64,000 nucleotides of DNA, taken from assembly GCA_003222395.1 (NCBI GenBank), contig QHWB01000036.1:1-64000 (forward strand), written 5' to 3'. Both the position numbers and the translations under genes were made by a program. The first letter of the stretch is position 1. Every line of letters begins with the position of its first letter. Source of the DNA: Acidobacteriota bacterium (GTDB lineage: Bacteria; Acidobacteriota; Vicinamibacteria; Vicinamibacterales; CAVVIG01). Of the stretch, positions 9,021 to 16,742 are shown piece by piece. Below the pieces are notes generated by a model. The model was given only the letters and a program-made list of their open reading frames with translations. It did not search any database and was not told the DNA's origin.

Positions 9021-9698
9021 ATGGCGCTGACGAAAATGCGGGCGCGGTCGGCCGATCCGCGCTCGGGCGATCTACGGCACCTCCGCGAGCAAGGGCTGAT
9101 CGAGATGGTTCGGGTGCCCGGCTCTCGCGAGTATGCCGCGGCGTTGACGAAAGAAGGCCGGAGCCTGCTCGAACACCATCGTGACCGCGACCACGGTGAC
9201 CGCCAGACGTTCTGGCGTGGCGTTAAACGGGAGCGGGAGTTGGAACACGACCTCCAGGTCTATCGCGCGTACGAACGCGCGGCGGAGCGGCTGGCGGAGC
9301 GTGATGCGCGCATCGAACGGGTCATTCTCGACCACGAGCTCAAGCGTGAGTACCAGAAGTGGCTCCACGAGCGCGATCGCGACCGTCCCGATTACGACGG
9401 ACACCCCGATCGGACCGACGACGAGATCCGCGAATGGGCGCGCGAGCACAACCTGCCGTACTTCGATGACGAGGTGCACTTCCCCGATCTGCGCGTCGAA
9501 TACCAAGAAGCCGGCGGGCGCTGGGACCACGACGATGTCGAGGTCACGACGGAGCATTACCGCGGTGGCCACGCGGCGAGCGTGGCGCAGTCGGGCTTCT
9601 CGTGTTACCGCGGATCCAGCCTCCGCATTGGTGGGCGTGGTGGCGGCAGTCGGGGCAGTGGACATCATGGCGGACTCGCCGAGGAGATCTGGGATTGA
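9021..9698 (+). pseudogene. Mobile-element-associated conserved protein, N-terminally truncated
   Basis: The core is strongly charged and helical (LEHDLQVYRAYERAAERLAE, then ILDHELKREYQKWLHERDRD) and continues into EVHFPDLRVEYQEAGGRWDH and YRGGHAASVAQSGF. From memory, such proteins occur on integrative elements of Proteobacteria and Acidobacteriota and have a longer N-terminus; here the match seems to begin only around RSGDLRHLREQGLIEM, so the gene looks cut at its 5' end. Function unknown. Its TGA overlaps the TTG start of the next fragment, as expected of element-borne partners. Confidence 0.5.
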
Positions 9699-9790
9699 CG
9701 ACCGAGGACCGTGTTCAGGCCGTCGCCGACTACGGCTTCACCGAGCGCCAGGCGCGGTTCCTCGTGCTGGTGACGTCCTCAAAGAGTTGA
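9695..9790 (+). pseudogene. Fragment of the partner gene of the mobile-element protein
   Basis: About 27 codons starting at TTG give LTTEDRVQAVADYGFTERQA, then RFLVLV, which matches my recollection of the N-terminus of the usual downstream gene of the preceding family. The similarity stops at about 9775, where integron-integrase sequence begins, so this is a breakpoint between two elements. Confidence 0.5.
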
Positions 9791-10395
9791 ACGGTGTGTC
9801 GTGGTTGATTGCGTCACTGCTGTTTGGCGCGGGCCTGCGCTTGCAGGAATGTCTCGAGTTGCGCGTGAAGGACGTCGATTTCGATCGGCGGGAGATCGTA
9901 GTACGTCGGGGAAAGGGTCAAAAGGATCGCCGCGTGATGTTGCCGGACGTGGTCCGTGATCGCCTACGAGAGCATCTCGACGTCGTTCGTGGCCTCCACG
10001 AGACGGATTTGGCGGCGGGCTTCGGACGCGTCGTGTTGCCGACTGCCCTGGAGCGCAAATTTCCGAACGCGGCGACGGAGTGGCTCTGGCAGTTTGTGTT
10101 TCCGGCGGGCCGGATCTGCCGTGATCAGCGCTACGGGCCGCCGTCGCGCTTTCACCTGCACGAGACGGTGGTCCAGCGCGCTGTCGCAGAGGCCGCTCGC
10201 CGCGCGGGTCTGACAAAGCGCGTGACGTGTCATACCTTCAGGCATTCCGTTCGCGACGCACCTACTCGAGGCGGGGTACGACATCCGGACGGTGCAGGAA
10301 TTGCTCGGCCACAGCGACGTGTCGACGACTATGATCTATACGCATGTGCTCAATCGGGGTGGTCTCGTGTCAAGAGTCCCATCGATCGGATGTAG
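9778..10395 (+). pseudogene. intI: Integron integrase (IntI-type tyrosine recombinase), 5'-truncated with two frameshifts
   Basis: The catalytic half is recognisable: VSWLIASLLFGAGLRLQECL carries box I Arg, WLWQFVFPAGRICRD belongs to the extra segment specific to IntI enzymes, and CHTFRHS is the HxxR motif. The first roughly 100 codons are missing. After HTFRHS a +1 shift near 10249 moves [20 protein letters not shown] and [13 protein letters not shown], with the second His and catalytic Tyr, into another frame; a -1 shift near 10367 restores KSPIDRM and the stop. The enzyme cannot be active. It points toward the cassette array, whereas most integrons have intI divergent from the array. Confidence 0.88.
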
Positions 10396-10719
10396 GACGT
10401 GCCAAGCGATTAGCTGCGCCGATTTCGCAGCAATGGCATGAGCGTCAATACACCTCTCTCGGTAACTGGTTGAGGCTCAACTGGATTTCCCGCAGCTCAG
10501 TCGGATGCCAGCGGGAATGGCTGTGAGCGCCTCGCAGTCATTCCTGGCGCTCGCCGTCAATGCCGGCGGCTCGCGGACGGGCGACGCGGTGTTAGGATCC
10601 AGTGGTTCAAACAGATATCCCTGGTTTGACCGTTTTACTTTCGTCGAGCATGACTGCAAACGGTGACGCCGGTCAGGTCCATTAATAGTTCGGCGGACAC
10701 GAAGGCGAGCTTTGGCGAA
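10396..10719. other. Leader between integrase remnant and first cassette; possible attI
   Basis: No gene is convincing. GTTAGGA at 10591-10597 resembles a GTTRRR crossover core and GCTCAAC at 10475 an R''-like box, but the sequence between them has no clear paired arms, so a full attC is not supported. An attI or a decayed site is possible. TTGACC at about 10626 could be part of a weak promoter for the first cassette. Confidence 0.3.
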
Positions 10720-11253
10720 ATGAAATTGGGGAACTGTGCCCTTCTGCTCACCATGACGGCAATCACGGCGTGTGGCACTGGGACTCCAGTTGCTCCCTCA
10801 AAGGAGAAGAGCTTTGTGCTGTTGATTAATCCGTCACCGTCATGCCGGACTGTTCAATCGCCGATTCCGCTCGACGCGTTTGAGCTTCTCGTCGCCGGCG
10901 ATCTAGTGGGCCGCGGAGCGTCGACTCTTCGGGCCGCTCCGCCTGCTGACCAGAGATGTAATCCAAGTGATCTTGTTCTCCAGTTCACCGGAGACGAGTC
11001 TACTGTCACCGGACTGATCACGGGCAGTGAGTGTTTCGTGACGGGTGGAGTTTGGACTGCAGGGTTCACACGGCCCGGTGTCCAGCCAGGCCGGCTCCAA
11101 GGAACGCTGCAGCAGCTTGCGAATAATGCCTTGGCAGTCATGAATGGTAACCTAGACGGCACCATTAATATTGGGCTCAAGTTCTCGGCGTTTGGTGGCG
11201 AGTGTACTGCGCCGGATCACCGCTGGAGCCTTCAGCCTCGTGAGGGAAGGTAG
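10720..11253 (+). CDS. Cassette 1: lipoprotein of unknown function
   Basis: The 177-residue protein starts MKLGNCALLLTMTAITACGT: a lipoprotein signal peptide with the lipobox Cys after ITA. The body (VLQFTGDESTVTGLITGSE, then cysteines at intervals) looks like a small beta-rich secreted domain; no family recognised. ATG at 10720 is chosen because the signal peptide begins there. It is followed 50 bases later by an attC site, so it is the first recognisable cassette gene. Confidence 0.7.
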   Translation: MKLGNCALLLTMTAITACGTGTPVAPSKEKSFVLLINPSPSCRTVQSPIPLDAFELLVAGDLVGRGASTLRAAPPADQRCNPSDLVLQFTGDESTVTGLITGSECFVTGGVWTAGFTRPGVQPGRLQGTLQQLANNALAVMNGNLDGTINIGLKFSAFGGECTAPDHRWSLQPREGR

Positions 11254-11303
11254 CCGCGGGATCTTGATCTGTAAGCGAACATGATCGAGTGTGCGGGTAA
11301 GCC

Positions 11304-11377
11304 GCCGAACAACGCGTTGCACCAGACGGCCGCTGCTGCGATCCTGAGCGTCCGCTGGTGAATGCTGGCCGTTGGGT
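11304..11377 (+). other. attC: attC site 1
   Basis: R'' is GCCGAAC at 11304-11310 (one departure from RYYYAAC) and R' is GTTGGGT at 11371-11377. Between them CACCAG at the left pairs with CTGGTG at the right, giving the L''/L' stem with an unpaired offset. Length is 74 bp. The next gene begins 12 bases after R'. Confidence 0.8.
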
Positions 11378-11388
11378 CGACAAGATCG

Positions 11389-11865
11389 ATGAATGACGCT
11401 ATTCCTGAAGGTGCAAGACCCGTGGCTCGCGTGCTACTCGTGGGGCCTGGAAAGAAGTTGCTCCTCCTGCACGCCGAGCATGCAGCCGATGGTCACAGGC
11501 TCTGGCTCACCCCGGGCGGCGGTCTTGAAAAGTATGAAAGCTTCGAAGACGCGACACGTCGAGAACTACGCGAAGAGACTGGCCTCGAGATTGGGGTGGT
11601 TGGTCCATGGGTGTGGACTCGGCGGCACGCGTATTCGTGGAACGGCCGATGGTGTGACCAATACGAACGATTCTTTGTCGCGACGACCGACAACGAGCGG
11701 ATACGTCCGAGAAGCCGAGACGACTATGTGATTGGCCACCGCTGGTGGAGAGTCGGGGACCTCGGTATCTCTCGCGAAGACTTCGTGCCACGCCGCTTGG
11801 CAGCGCTGGTCGGTCACATCATCGAGGGCCGGTACCCAGACGAACCAATCGACTGCGGCGTGTAG
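11389..11865 (+). CDS. Cassette 2: Nudix hydrolase
   Basis: The 158-residue protein has a complete Nudix box (Gx5Ex7REUxEExGU): GGLEKYESFEDATR then RELREETGL at about residues 45-67. It would hydrolyse a nucleoside diphosphate linked to another moiety, with the Glu pair binding Mg; the substrate cannot be told. ATG at 11389 lies 11 bases after attC 1, the usual position for a cassette gene with a short leader. Nudix genes are known cassette cargo. Confidence 0.9.
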   Translation: MNDAIPEGARPVARVLLVGPGKKLLLLHAEHAADGHRLWLTPGGGLEKYESFEDATRRELREETGLEIGVVGPWVWTRRHAYSWNGRWCDQYERFFVATTDNERIRPRSRDDYVIGHRWWRVGDLGISREDFVPRRLAALVGHIIEGRYPDEPIDCGV

Positions 11866-11888
11866 AACGAGGAGCCTGATCTCAGGCG

Positions 11889-11962
11889 GCCCAACATCGG
11901 CTTGCAGCCGACGGCGGCCAGCGCGATCGTGAGGCCGCCGCGGCTGAAGCTGCGCGTTGGGC
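11889..11962 (+). other. attC: attC site 2
   Basis: R'' GCCCAAC (11889-11895) and R' GTTGGGC (11956-11962) are perfect reverse complements. Inner arms GCAGCCGACGGCGGCC and GGCCGCCGCGGCTGAAGC pair with one to a few unpaired bases, as in attC hairpins. Length 74 bp, the same as attC 1 and 3. Confidence 0.92.
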
Positions 11963-11982
11963 CGACGGAAGATAACGTGGCG

Positions 11983-12426
11983 ATGACCTTACGCCAAGCT
12001 CTCGCTTTCATTCGTAAGCACGGTGTCGTGCTCGAAGCCGCGCAGGGGCCGGTCCCGTCGGTTGCTGAGGCCATAGCTGGCGAGCCAGTGCGGGGTAGCT
12101 GGTGGTCTCATCCGAAAAGTCACGAGATTTTCGCGGTGACGCGAGCGATTCGCGACAGCGACGATGTTCTCGTGTGCCGTCTCATTAACGGGAAGATCAC
12201 GTTTGTCCATCGGCGGTTGTGGCCAGCTCTTGTTCGAGCGGCGGGTCGGCTTCCATCGGATCACCTTTCGCAAGTGAGCGAGGTCCACACCAAGTCGGGA
12301 CGTCACTTGACCAAAGAGGTCCCCTTTCCCGATTGGGTTCCGTCGAGCGTCCGCGCAGCTGCCCGAAATCTGTCTGAGGAATCGGCGCTCGCAGAGTTCG
12401 CCTTTAGATCGGATAGAGACGCATAA
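11983..12426 (+). CDS. Cassette 3: conserved hypothetical protein
   Basis: A 147-residue protein starting MTLRQALAFIRKHGVVLEAA, with a tryptophan-rich segment RGSWWSHPKSHEIFAVTRAI and then VLVCRLINGKITFVHRRLWP. I recall uncharacterised proteobacterial proteins with this WWxHP and HRRLWPALVR pattern but know no function. The stop TAA lies inside R'' of attC 3, as often in cassettes. ATG at 11983 is 20 bases after attC 2. Confidence 0.75.
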   Translation: MTLRQALAFIRKHGVVLEAAQGPVPSVAEAIAGEPVRGSWWSHPKSHEIFAVTRAIRDSDDVLVCRLINGKITFVHRRLWPALVRAAGRLPSDHLSQVSEVHTKSGRHLTKEVPFPDWVPSSVRAAARNLSEESALAEFAFRSDRDA

Positions 12427-12494
12427 CAAGCGTTTGCAGCCGTCGGCGGCTGGTGCAATCATGAGCCGCCGCGGCTGAAACGCGGTCGTTAGGC
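12421..12494 (+). other. attC: attC site 3
   Basis: R'' GCATAAC (12421-12427, one mismatch to the consensus) and R' GTTAGGC (12488-12494). Inner arms are related to those of attC 2 (GCAGCCGTCGGCGGCT against AGCCGCCGCGGCTGAAACGC). Length 74 bp. The preceding gene's stop codon is in R''. Confidence 0.88.
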
Positions 12495-12531
12495 CGAACT
12501 CAAAACTGGTTGGGCAGGGTAGACTCGATCA

Positions 12532-12820
12532 GTGGAATTCGAGTGGGATCCCGAGAAAGCCGCCGCGAACGTCAAGAAGCACGGCGTCGAGTTCGGCGAG
12601 GCGATGACGATCTTTGGCGACGCGTTGGAGCTGACTATCCCGGATCCGGATCACTCGGAAGACGAACGCCGATTTCTGAGTATCGGGACTCTCCGCCGAC
12701 GGGCGGCTCCTTGTCGTGGCCTACACGGAGCGTGCAGGTCGAACGCGAATCATCAACGCTCGTGAAGCGAGCTCGAAAGAGCGCAAGAACTATGAGTCCA
12801 CAATCCAACGCGAACGGTAG
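12532..12820 (+). pseudogene. brnT: Cassette 4: BrnT-type toxin broken by one inserted base
   Basis: GTG at 12532 opens a frame reading VEFEWDPEKAAANVKKHGVE, the BrnT N-terminus (ribonuclease toxin of the RelE fold), continuing to IPDPDHSEDERRFLSIG. At about 12685 an extra G shifts the frame; the adjacent frame continues LSADGRLLVVAYTERAGRTR then IINAREASSKERKNYE to a stop at 12820, the correct BrnT C-terminus. A single insertion therefore disables the toxin. It lies between attC 3 and attC 4 with its partner gene. Confidence 0.85.
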
Positions 12821-13094
12821 CGACGAGTTGCGGCCCGAGTATGACTTTTCGGAGGGTGTGCGCGGGAAGCACTACGAGGCATACCGTGCGGGCACGAACG
12901 TCGTGTTTCTCGAACCGGACATCGCGGAGGCTTTTCCAGACTCTGCGTCAGTTAATAACGCGTTGCGGTTGCTCATGAAACTCGCGAAGACAAAAGGGCT
13001 GGTTGGTGGTCGGCCTAACAAGGCGCTGCGGCCGACGAGCCGCCAGAAGCGTAAGGCGAAGTCGAAGCGCCGGTCGCGTGCGGCTCGCGGCTGA
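12792..13094 (+). CDS. Cassette 4: antitoxin partner of BrnT
   Basis: The 100-residue protein overlaps the end of the toxin frame and reads RPEYDFSEGVRGKHYEAY, then TNVVFLEPDIAEAFPDSASV and NNALRLLMKLAK, as in proteins often encoded after BrnT. The ribbon-helix-helix-like second half would bind DNA and neutralise the toxin. From about residue 74 onward the codons are those of attC 4, producing a basic tail (PTSRQKRKAKSKRRSRAARG). The gene is intact although the toxin is not. Confidence 0.75.
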   Translation: MSPQSNANGSDELRPEYDFSEGVRGKHYEAYRAGTNVVFLEPDIAEAFPDSASVNNALRLLMKLAKTKGLVGGRPNKALRPTSRQKRKAKSKRRSRAARG

Positions 13095-13110
13095 GCGCCG
13101 ATCGTTAGGC
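13013..13110 (+). other. attC: attC site 4
   Basis: R'' GCCTAAC (13013-13019) and R' GTTAGGC (13104-13110) are perfect reverse complements. Arms GGCGCTGCGGCCGACGAGCC and GGCTCGCGGCTGAGCGCC pair with small offsets. At 98 bp it is longer than the other three because of a larger loop. It overlaps the 3' end of the antitoxin gene. Confidence 0.9.
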
Positions 13111-13124
13111 CGACAATATTCATA

Positions 13125-13420
13125 ATGAGCTCTCGCGCTCGAGCGTCTCTTGGGATCGTCTTGCTTCTGGTCGGCTGTGCCGGTCGCGGCCATGCCCTTT
13201 CAGTGCATCTCGCAGACTACAGCGATGCACCGGGACGAGGCCGATTTCGCGTTGACATGCCTGGCGGCGAAGCACCTCTGTACGCCGAAGCGGGAGCCGT
13301 GCTCGACGATCGTGACTTCAAAAGCGCGTCATTTGCGCGAGACGACAGAGGGCAACCGTTGTTGCGCTTGTGTTTTGCCCCTGACGGCCGGCGGAAATTC
13401 GTTCACGTCGCGGCGAAAAA
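13125..13420 (+). pseudogene. Cassette 5: lipoprotein with SecDF-P1-head-like domain, truncated
   Basis: ATG at 13125, 14 bases after attC 4, starts a lipoprotein signal ([16 protein letters not shown], lipobox Cys). The following [20 protein letters not shown] and [20 protein letters not shown] resemble the SecDF P1 head subdomain seen in small lipoproteins. Homology stops about 13415, where recombinase sequence in another frame begins, so the C-terminus and the cassette's own attC are lost. Confidence 0.6.
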
Positions 13421-13920
13421 TGCGCACCGAAGGCGAGATGCTCCGCATTCAGAATCGTCATGTCGACTGGGATCGACATCAGATTGCGATTCCGGGGCAA
13501 AACGCGAAGGATGGCGAGAACCGTCGGATTCCGTTCGATCCGCACGGGCGGTTGACGCCGATCCTGAAACGCCGATCCGCTCTGGGTCCCAACGCGTACG
13601 TCTTCGGAACGCCGTCGGGCGAGTTTCAGCAGAGCTTCAAGACGGCGTGGGAGGCGCTGCTCCTCGTCGCCAACCGACACGAGACGAAGCGGATCAATCC
13701 CGGTTCATGGACCGATCGCGATCGCGCCAAGCTTCGGCAGATCGATCTGTACTGGCACGACCTCCGTCACGAAGGCGCATGTCGGCTGCTCGCCGACGGC
13801 GTCGATATCCGTACCATCCAGCAGACGCAGCGCTATCTCAACATCACCGACGAAGAGCTCCGCAAATCGATGACCGGTGTGTGGGAGCGCCGCCGCCAGC
13901 TTCGGGCGGTGAGTCAGTAA
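13420..13920 (+). pseudogene. Tyrosine recombinase (phage-type integrase) C-terminal remnant
   Basis: The frame reads [20 protein letters not shown], then [20 protein letters not shown] and the HxxR motif [20 protein letters not shown]. It then jumps from TIQ directly to [20 protein letters not shown]: the roughly eight residues carrying the LGHxx box are deleted, while the catalytic Tyr (QRYLN) remains. The N-terminal half is absent. It ends 117 bases before tRNA-Arg(CCG), a common integration target. Confidence 0.8.
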
Positions 13921-14037
13921 ACGATTTGAGGCGTCAGGGAACTACCGTGAGCCGCTACAGATTGTCAGTCATTTGTCAGTCGGACGATCGTCAGGAGACG
14001 AGCGGATCTCAAGACGTGCAGATTTGCTCGGAAAAGC

Positions 14038-14114
14038 TGGCGCGCCCGACAGGACTCGAACCTGTAACCTTCGGCTCCGGAGGCCGACGCTCTATCCAAT
14101 TGAGCTACGGGCGC
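14038..14114 (-). tRNA. tRNA-Arg (CCG)
   Basis: Read on the minus strand, acceptor GCGCCCG pairs with CGGGCGC, the D-arm has AGCTCAATTGGATAGAGC, the anticodon loop is CTCCGGA (anticodon CCG) flanked by TCGGC/GCCGA, and the T-loop is GGTTCGAGTCC. Discriminator G and an encoded CCA end the gene at 14038. Confidence 0.95.
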
Positions 14115-14158
14115 AGCCGATGGGACCGTTGGGTGGCCCCATCAGCTGCGAGTTTACC

Positions 14159-15244
14159 TTATTCGATCCGGATCAGACAGCGTGCGTAGTTGCTGTCGAA
14201 TATCGAGGCGGACGCGATGGGGTTGAGCGCGTTGGGATCCGCTACGTAGAGCGCCTGATCCGCGGCGACATTGTCGGCGACCCAGTCGCCGGCGAATCCT
14301 CCCGACGTCGACGGGCTCGCGTAGATGGCGGCGCGCATTTCCGCCGCTGAGGGAAGGTGCGCTCCGATTTGGTTGCAGAAATCGGCGGCCTCGGTAAACG
14401 TCGCGAGATGATCTTGCGTCTCGATGCAGATCGCGCCGCGCCGTTCGAATCCGTCGGGACAGATCGTGCGCGGGCCGCCGTTGCACGCATACGACGCTGC
14501 GCCGTTGAGCGTGAACATCGTGCCGCCGTTCGGGCAATGCGGGTCGCCTGCGACGATCGGCGTGATCGACACCGACGATCCTGCGGCACCTGCCGCGCCG
14601 ATCGGACCCTGCGCGCCCGTCGGTCCGTTGGCGCCCTGCAATCCGGTCGGACCTGTCGGGCCTGCCGGACCGGTCGCACCCGTCGGACCTTGCGCGCCTG
14701 TCGTGCCCGTCGGGCCCTGCGCACCGGTTGCACCAGTCGCGCCTTGCGCACCAGTCGCCCCCGTCGGACCTTGCGGACCGGTGGCACCTTGCGGGCCCGT
14801 CGCGCCAGTCGCGCCGACAGCGCCCGTCGGACCCGTCGCGCCGGTCGGCCCGGTCGCGCCCGTGGCGCCGTTCACGCCATCGTTACCGGCGTCGCCTTTC
14901 GGCCCCGGCGGTCCCGTCGATCCCACGGCGCCGATCGTCGCCGTGAATTCAGCCGCCACGGTGTACTTCGGCGCCTTGCAGACCACGATCCGATAGCTGC
15001 CCGGTACGATCGCCGCCGGCAGCTGCGCGACCACGTGATCCTGACCCGAAGCGATGACGACGACCTCGATCTCGTCGATCATCACGCGCGGCTGCGACGA
15101 ACCGAAGTTGCTCCCTTCAATCGTAATCGTCTGCCCCGCCGCATCTGGAATCACGGCGTAGATGACGGGCGAGGACGTTTGTGCTCCTGCGATCGACGAC
15201 GACAAAGCCACTAGCGCTGCAAACGACATCAAGAGCCGTCGCAT
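14159..15244 (-). CDS. Secreted collagen-like protein with IPT/TIG head and lectin-like tail
   Basis: The 361-residue protein has a signal peptide (ending [10 protein letters not shown]), an IPT/TIG-type domain ([20 protein letters not shown]), about 40 Gly-X-Y triplets dominated by GATGPTGAT and GPQGPT (about residues 120-255), and a Cys-containing C-terminus ([15 protein letters not shown], then [20 protein letters not shown]) resembling a C-type-lectin or sulfatase-modifying fold. ATG at 15244 follows AGAAAGG. Bacterial collagen triple helices commonly form surface stalks; a filament displaying the tail domain is inferred. Confidence 0.85.
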   Translation of the reverse strand: MRRLLMSFAALVALSSSIAGAQTSSPVIYAVIPDAAGQTITIEGSNFGSSQPRVMIDEIEVVVIASGQDHVVAQLPAAIVPGSYRIVVCKAPKYTVAAEFTATIGAVGSTGPPGPKGDAGNDGVNGATGATGPTGATGPTGAVGATGATGPQGATGPQGPTGATGAQGATGATGAQGPTGTTGAQGPTGATGPAGPTGPTGLQGANGPTGAQGPIGAAGAAGSSVSITPIVAGDPHCPNGGTMFTLNGAASYACNGGPRTICPDGFERRGAICIETQDHLATFTEAADFCNQIGAHLPSAAEMRAAIYASPSTSGGFAGDWVADNVAADQALYVADPNALNPIASASIFDSNYARCLIRIE

Positions 15245-15499
15245 GGGCGCACCTTTCTCGGCGAATGGGGCGCGCGAGGTGCTGCATGGGCGGGGAGGTG
15301 ATTCCGTTATAACGTGGCGAACCGACCGGCACAAGGCGAAAAACGATGGACACGAAATTGAAATCACGCGTAGCAAATCAGCACACGATCTACAAGCACT
15401 TGCAGGGACGATGCTCCGATTCTTGACAGAACAAGCATCGGACGGCGCCTGAAAATCGCGCGAAGTTTGGTGCTCGCCGTGTGGTGATCGAGGAAGAAG

Positions 15500-15576
15500 T
15501 GGCGCGCCCGGAGGGAGTCGAACCCCCGGCCTACAGGTTCGAAGCCTGTCGCTCTATCCAGCTGAGCTACGGGCGC
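15500..15576 (-). tRNA. tRNA-Arg (TCG)
   Basis: On the minus strand acceptor GCGCCCG pairs with CGGGCGC, the anticodon loop is CTTCGAA (anticodon TCG) between ACAGG and CCTGT, and the T-arm is GGGGGTTCGACTCCC. Discriminator G plus encoded CCA at 15500-15502. Confidence 0.95.
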
Positions 15577-15862
15577 GTGATGTCGACTATATCATCGCGC
15601 ACACCCAGGAAGCCGCACGGAAGTTTTTCGACAGCCACTCGAGAGTGTTGATCGTGTACGCGGTCGACGCGACCGCTGCGCGGCTGATGCGCCGCGCGCC
15701 GCGTGACGCCCGGTTGGGCGCGCGGCGGCTTTCGCGCCGATGTGCCGATGGAGTAAAATCGAGTTTTGCGCCGACGCGAAACGCCGCGCCGATGCAATCC
15801 CTTCAACCTTCGCTCACGCCGATCAGGTTCGCGTGAGCGGTGGTTGGCGAGCGGGTCGATGC

Positions 15863-15938
15863 GGGCCGGTAGCTCAATTGGCAGAGCAGCAGACTCTTAA
15901 TCTGCGGGTTGTGGGTTCGATTCCCACCCGGCTCACCA
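15863..15938 (+). tRNA. tRNA-Lys (CTT)
   Basis: Acceptor GGGCCGG pairs with CCGGCTC (one G-T), D-arm AGCTCAATTGGCAGAGC, anticodon loop CTCTTAA (anticodon CTT) between GCAGA and TCTGC, T-arm GTGGGTTCGATTCCCAC, discriminator A and encoded CCA. An integrase remnant begins at its 3' end. Confidence 0.95.
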
Positions 15939-15949
15939 CTGATTCGAAA

Positions 15950-16735
15950 CGACTTAACTGATTTTTCTCGCTCGCCGTCAGCGCTTCTAGTTGCGGAGCT
16001 TGCAGACGGTCTCGGCTCGTCGAGTCGATCGACGCCCTTGCGCAGCCGTATCGGGCAGCCAATGCGCGTACACGCGCAAAGTGATCGACGCGTCGCGATG
16101 CCCGAGCTGCTGGCTCACGTAGGTGATCGGCGCGCCTTCCTGCAACAGCACCGAGCGAACGTGTGCCGCATCTGATGCGGTCCGCGACGATGCACGCCGG
16201 CGCCGTCGAGAATTCGGTTGAACGCTTTGCGAACGTTCGATTCATCGAGCGCCGTTCCCGTCACGGACGAGAACACCCACTCGGGAAACGGACGGCCGAC
16301 GGCGAACCAGGCCGCGCGCTGTTGCCGGCGCCAGAGCCGCAGCGTCGCCGTCAGTTGGTGCGACAAATCGACGCGCCGGCGTTGATGATTCTTCGGCGTG
16401 GTCAAGATGCCACGCACCACGTTCCGCTGCACCTGGACGAAGCGGCGGCGCCAGTTTGAAGTCGCCCCACTGCAGCGCGAGCAGCTCGCCGGCGCGCATC
16501 CCCGTGCGAAGGCCGCACAGTAACCAGGGATGCCACTCCGGAAATCGCTGTCGCGCGACCGCAACGATGTGCGCCGCCTCGTCGCGCGTGAATGGATCGA
16601 TGATTGGCTCGGGATCGTCGGCGCTGCGCAAGTAGCGGCCAAGGCGCAGCGCGGGATTCGCCGGCAGCAGCTCGTCTTCGACTGCATGCGTCAATCGTGG
16701 TCAGCGTCCTGGCCATGCCGCGGACCGTTGAGGCC
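15950..16735 (-). pseudogene. Tyrosine recombinase remnant abutting tRNA-Lys
   Basis: Three successive minus-strand frames give one integrase: THAVEDELLPANPALRLGRY and LCGLRTGMRAGELLALQWGD (box I Arg), then a second frame with VQRNVVRGILTTPKNHQRRR, FSSVTGTALDESNVRKAFNR and HQMRHTFA (HxxR), then a third giving VSQQLGHRDASITLRVYAHW (LGH and catalytic Tyr). At least two frameshifts and an N-terminal truncation are needed. The gene runs toward the tRNA-Lys 3' end, typical of an element integrated there. Confidence 0.82.
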
Positions 16736-16742
16736 TTAACGA

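Larger units (their letters stand above)
9778..13420 (+). mobile_element. Chromosomal integron: decayed integrase followed by a cassette array
   Basis: Downstream of the IntI remnant, small plus-strand genes alternate with imperfect palindromes with attC architecture: R'' (RYYYAAC-like) at the left, an internal stem, and R' (GTTRRRY) at the right. Four such sites are at 11304, 11889, 12421 and 13013; three are exactly 74 bp. Genes start 10-40 bases after each R' and stop just before or inside the next R'', as in gene cassettes. The array ends in a cassette gene cut at about 13420 by a tyrosine-recombinase remnant. Confidence 0.85.

Noticed and set aside
10475-10597. A fifth attC before the first cassette
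   Set aside because: GCTCAAC and GTTAGGA could be cores, but the 100 bases between show no paired arms; left as a possible attI.
13125-14189. A single 354-residue plus-strand protein
   Set aside because: It joins a lipoprotein start, an out-of-frame recombinase region and antisense tRNA; only its first about 100 codons look coding.
15740-15961. 73-residue gene containing QLAEQQTLNLRVVGSIPT
   Set aside because: It is translation of tRNA-Lys, a well-known false gene.
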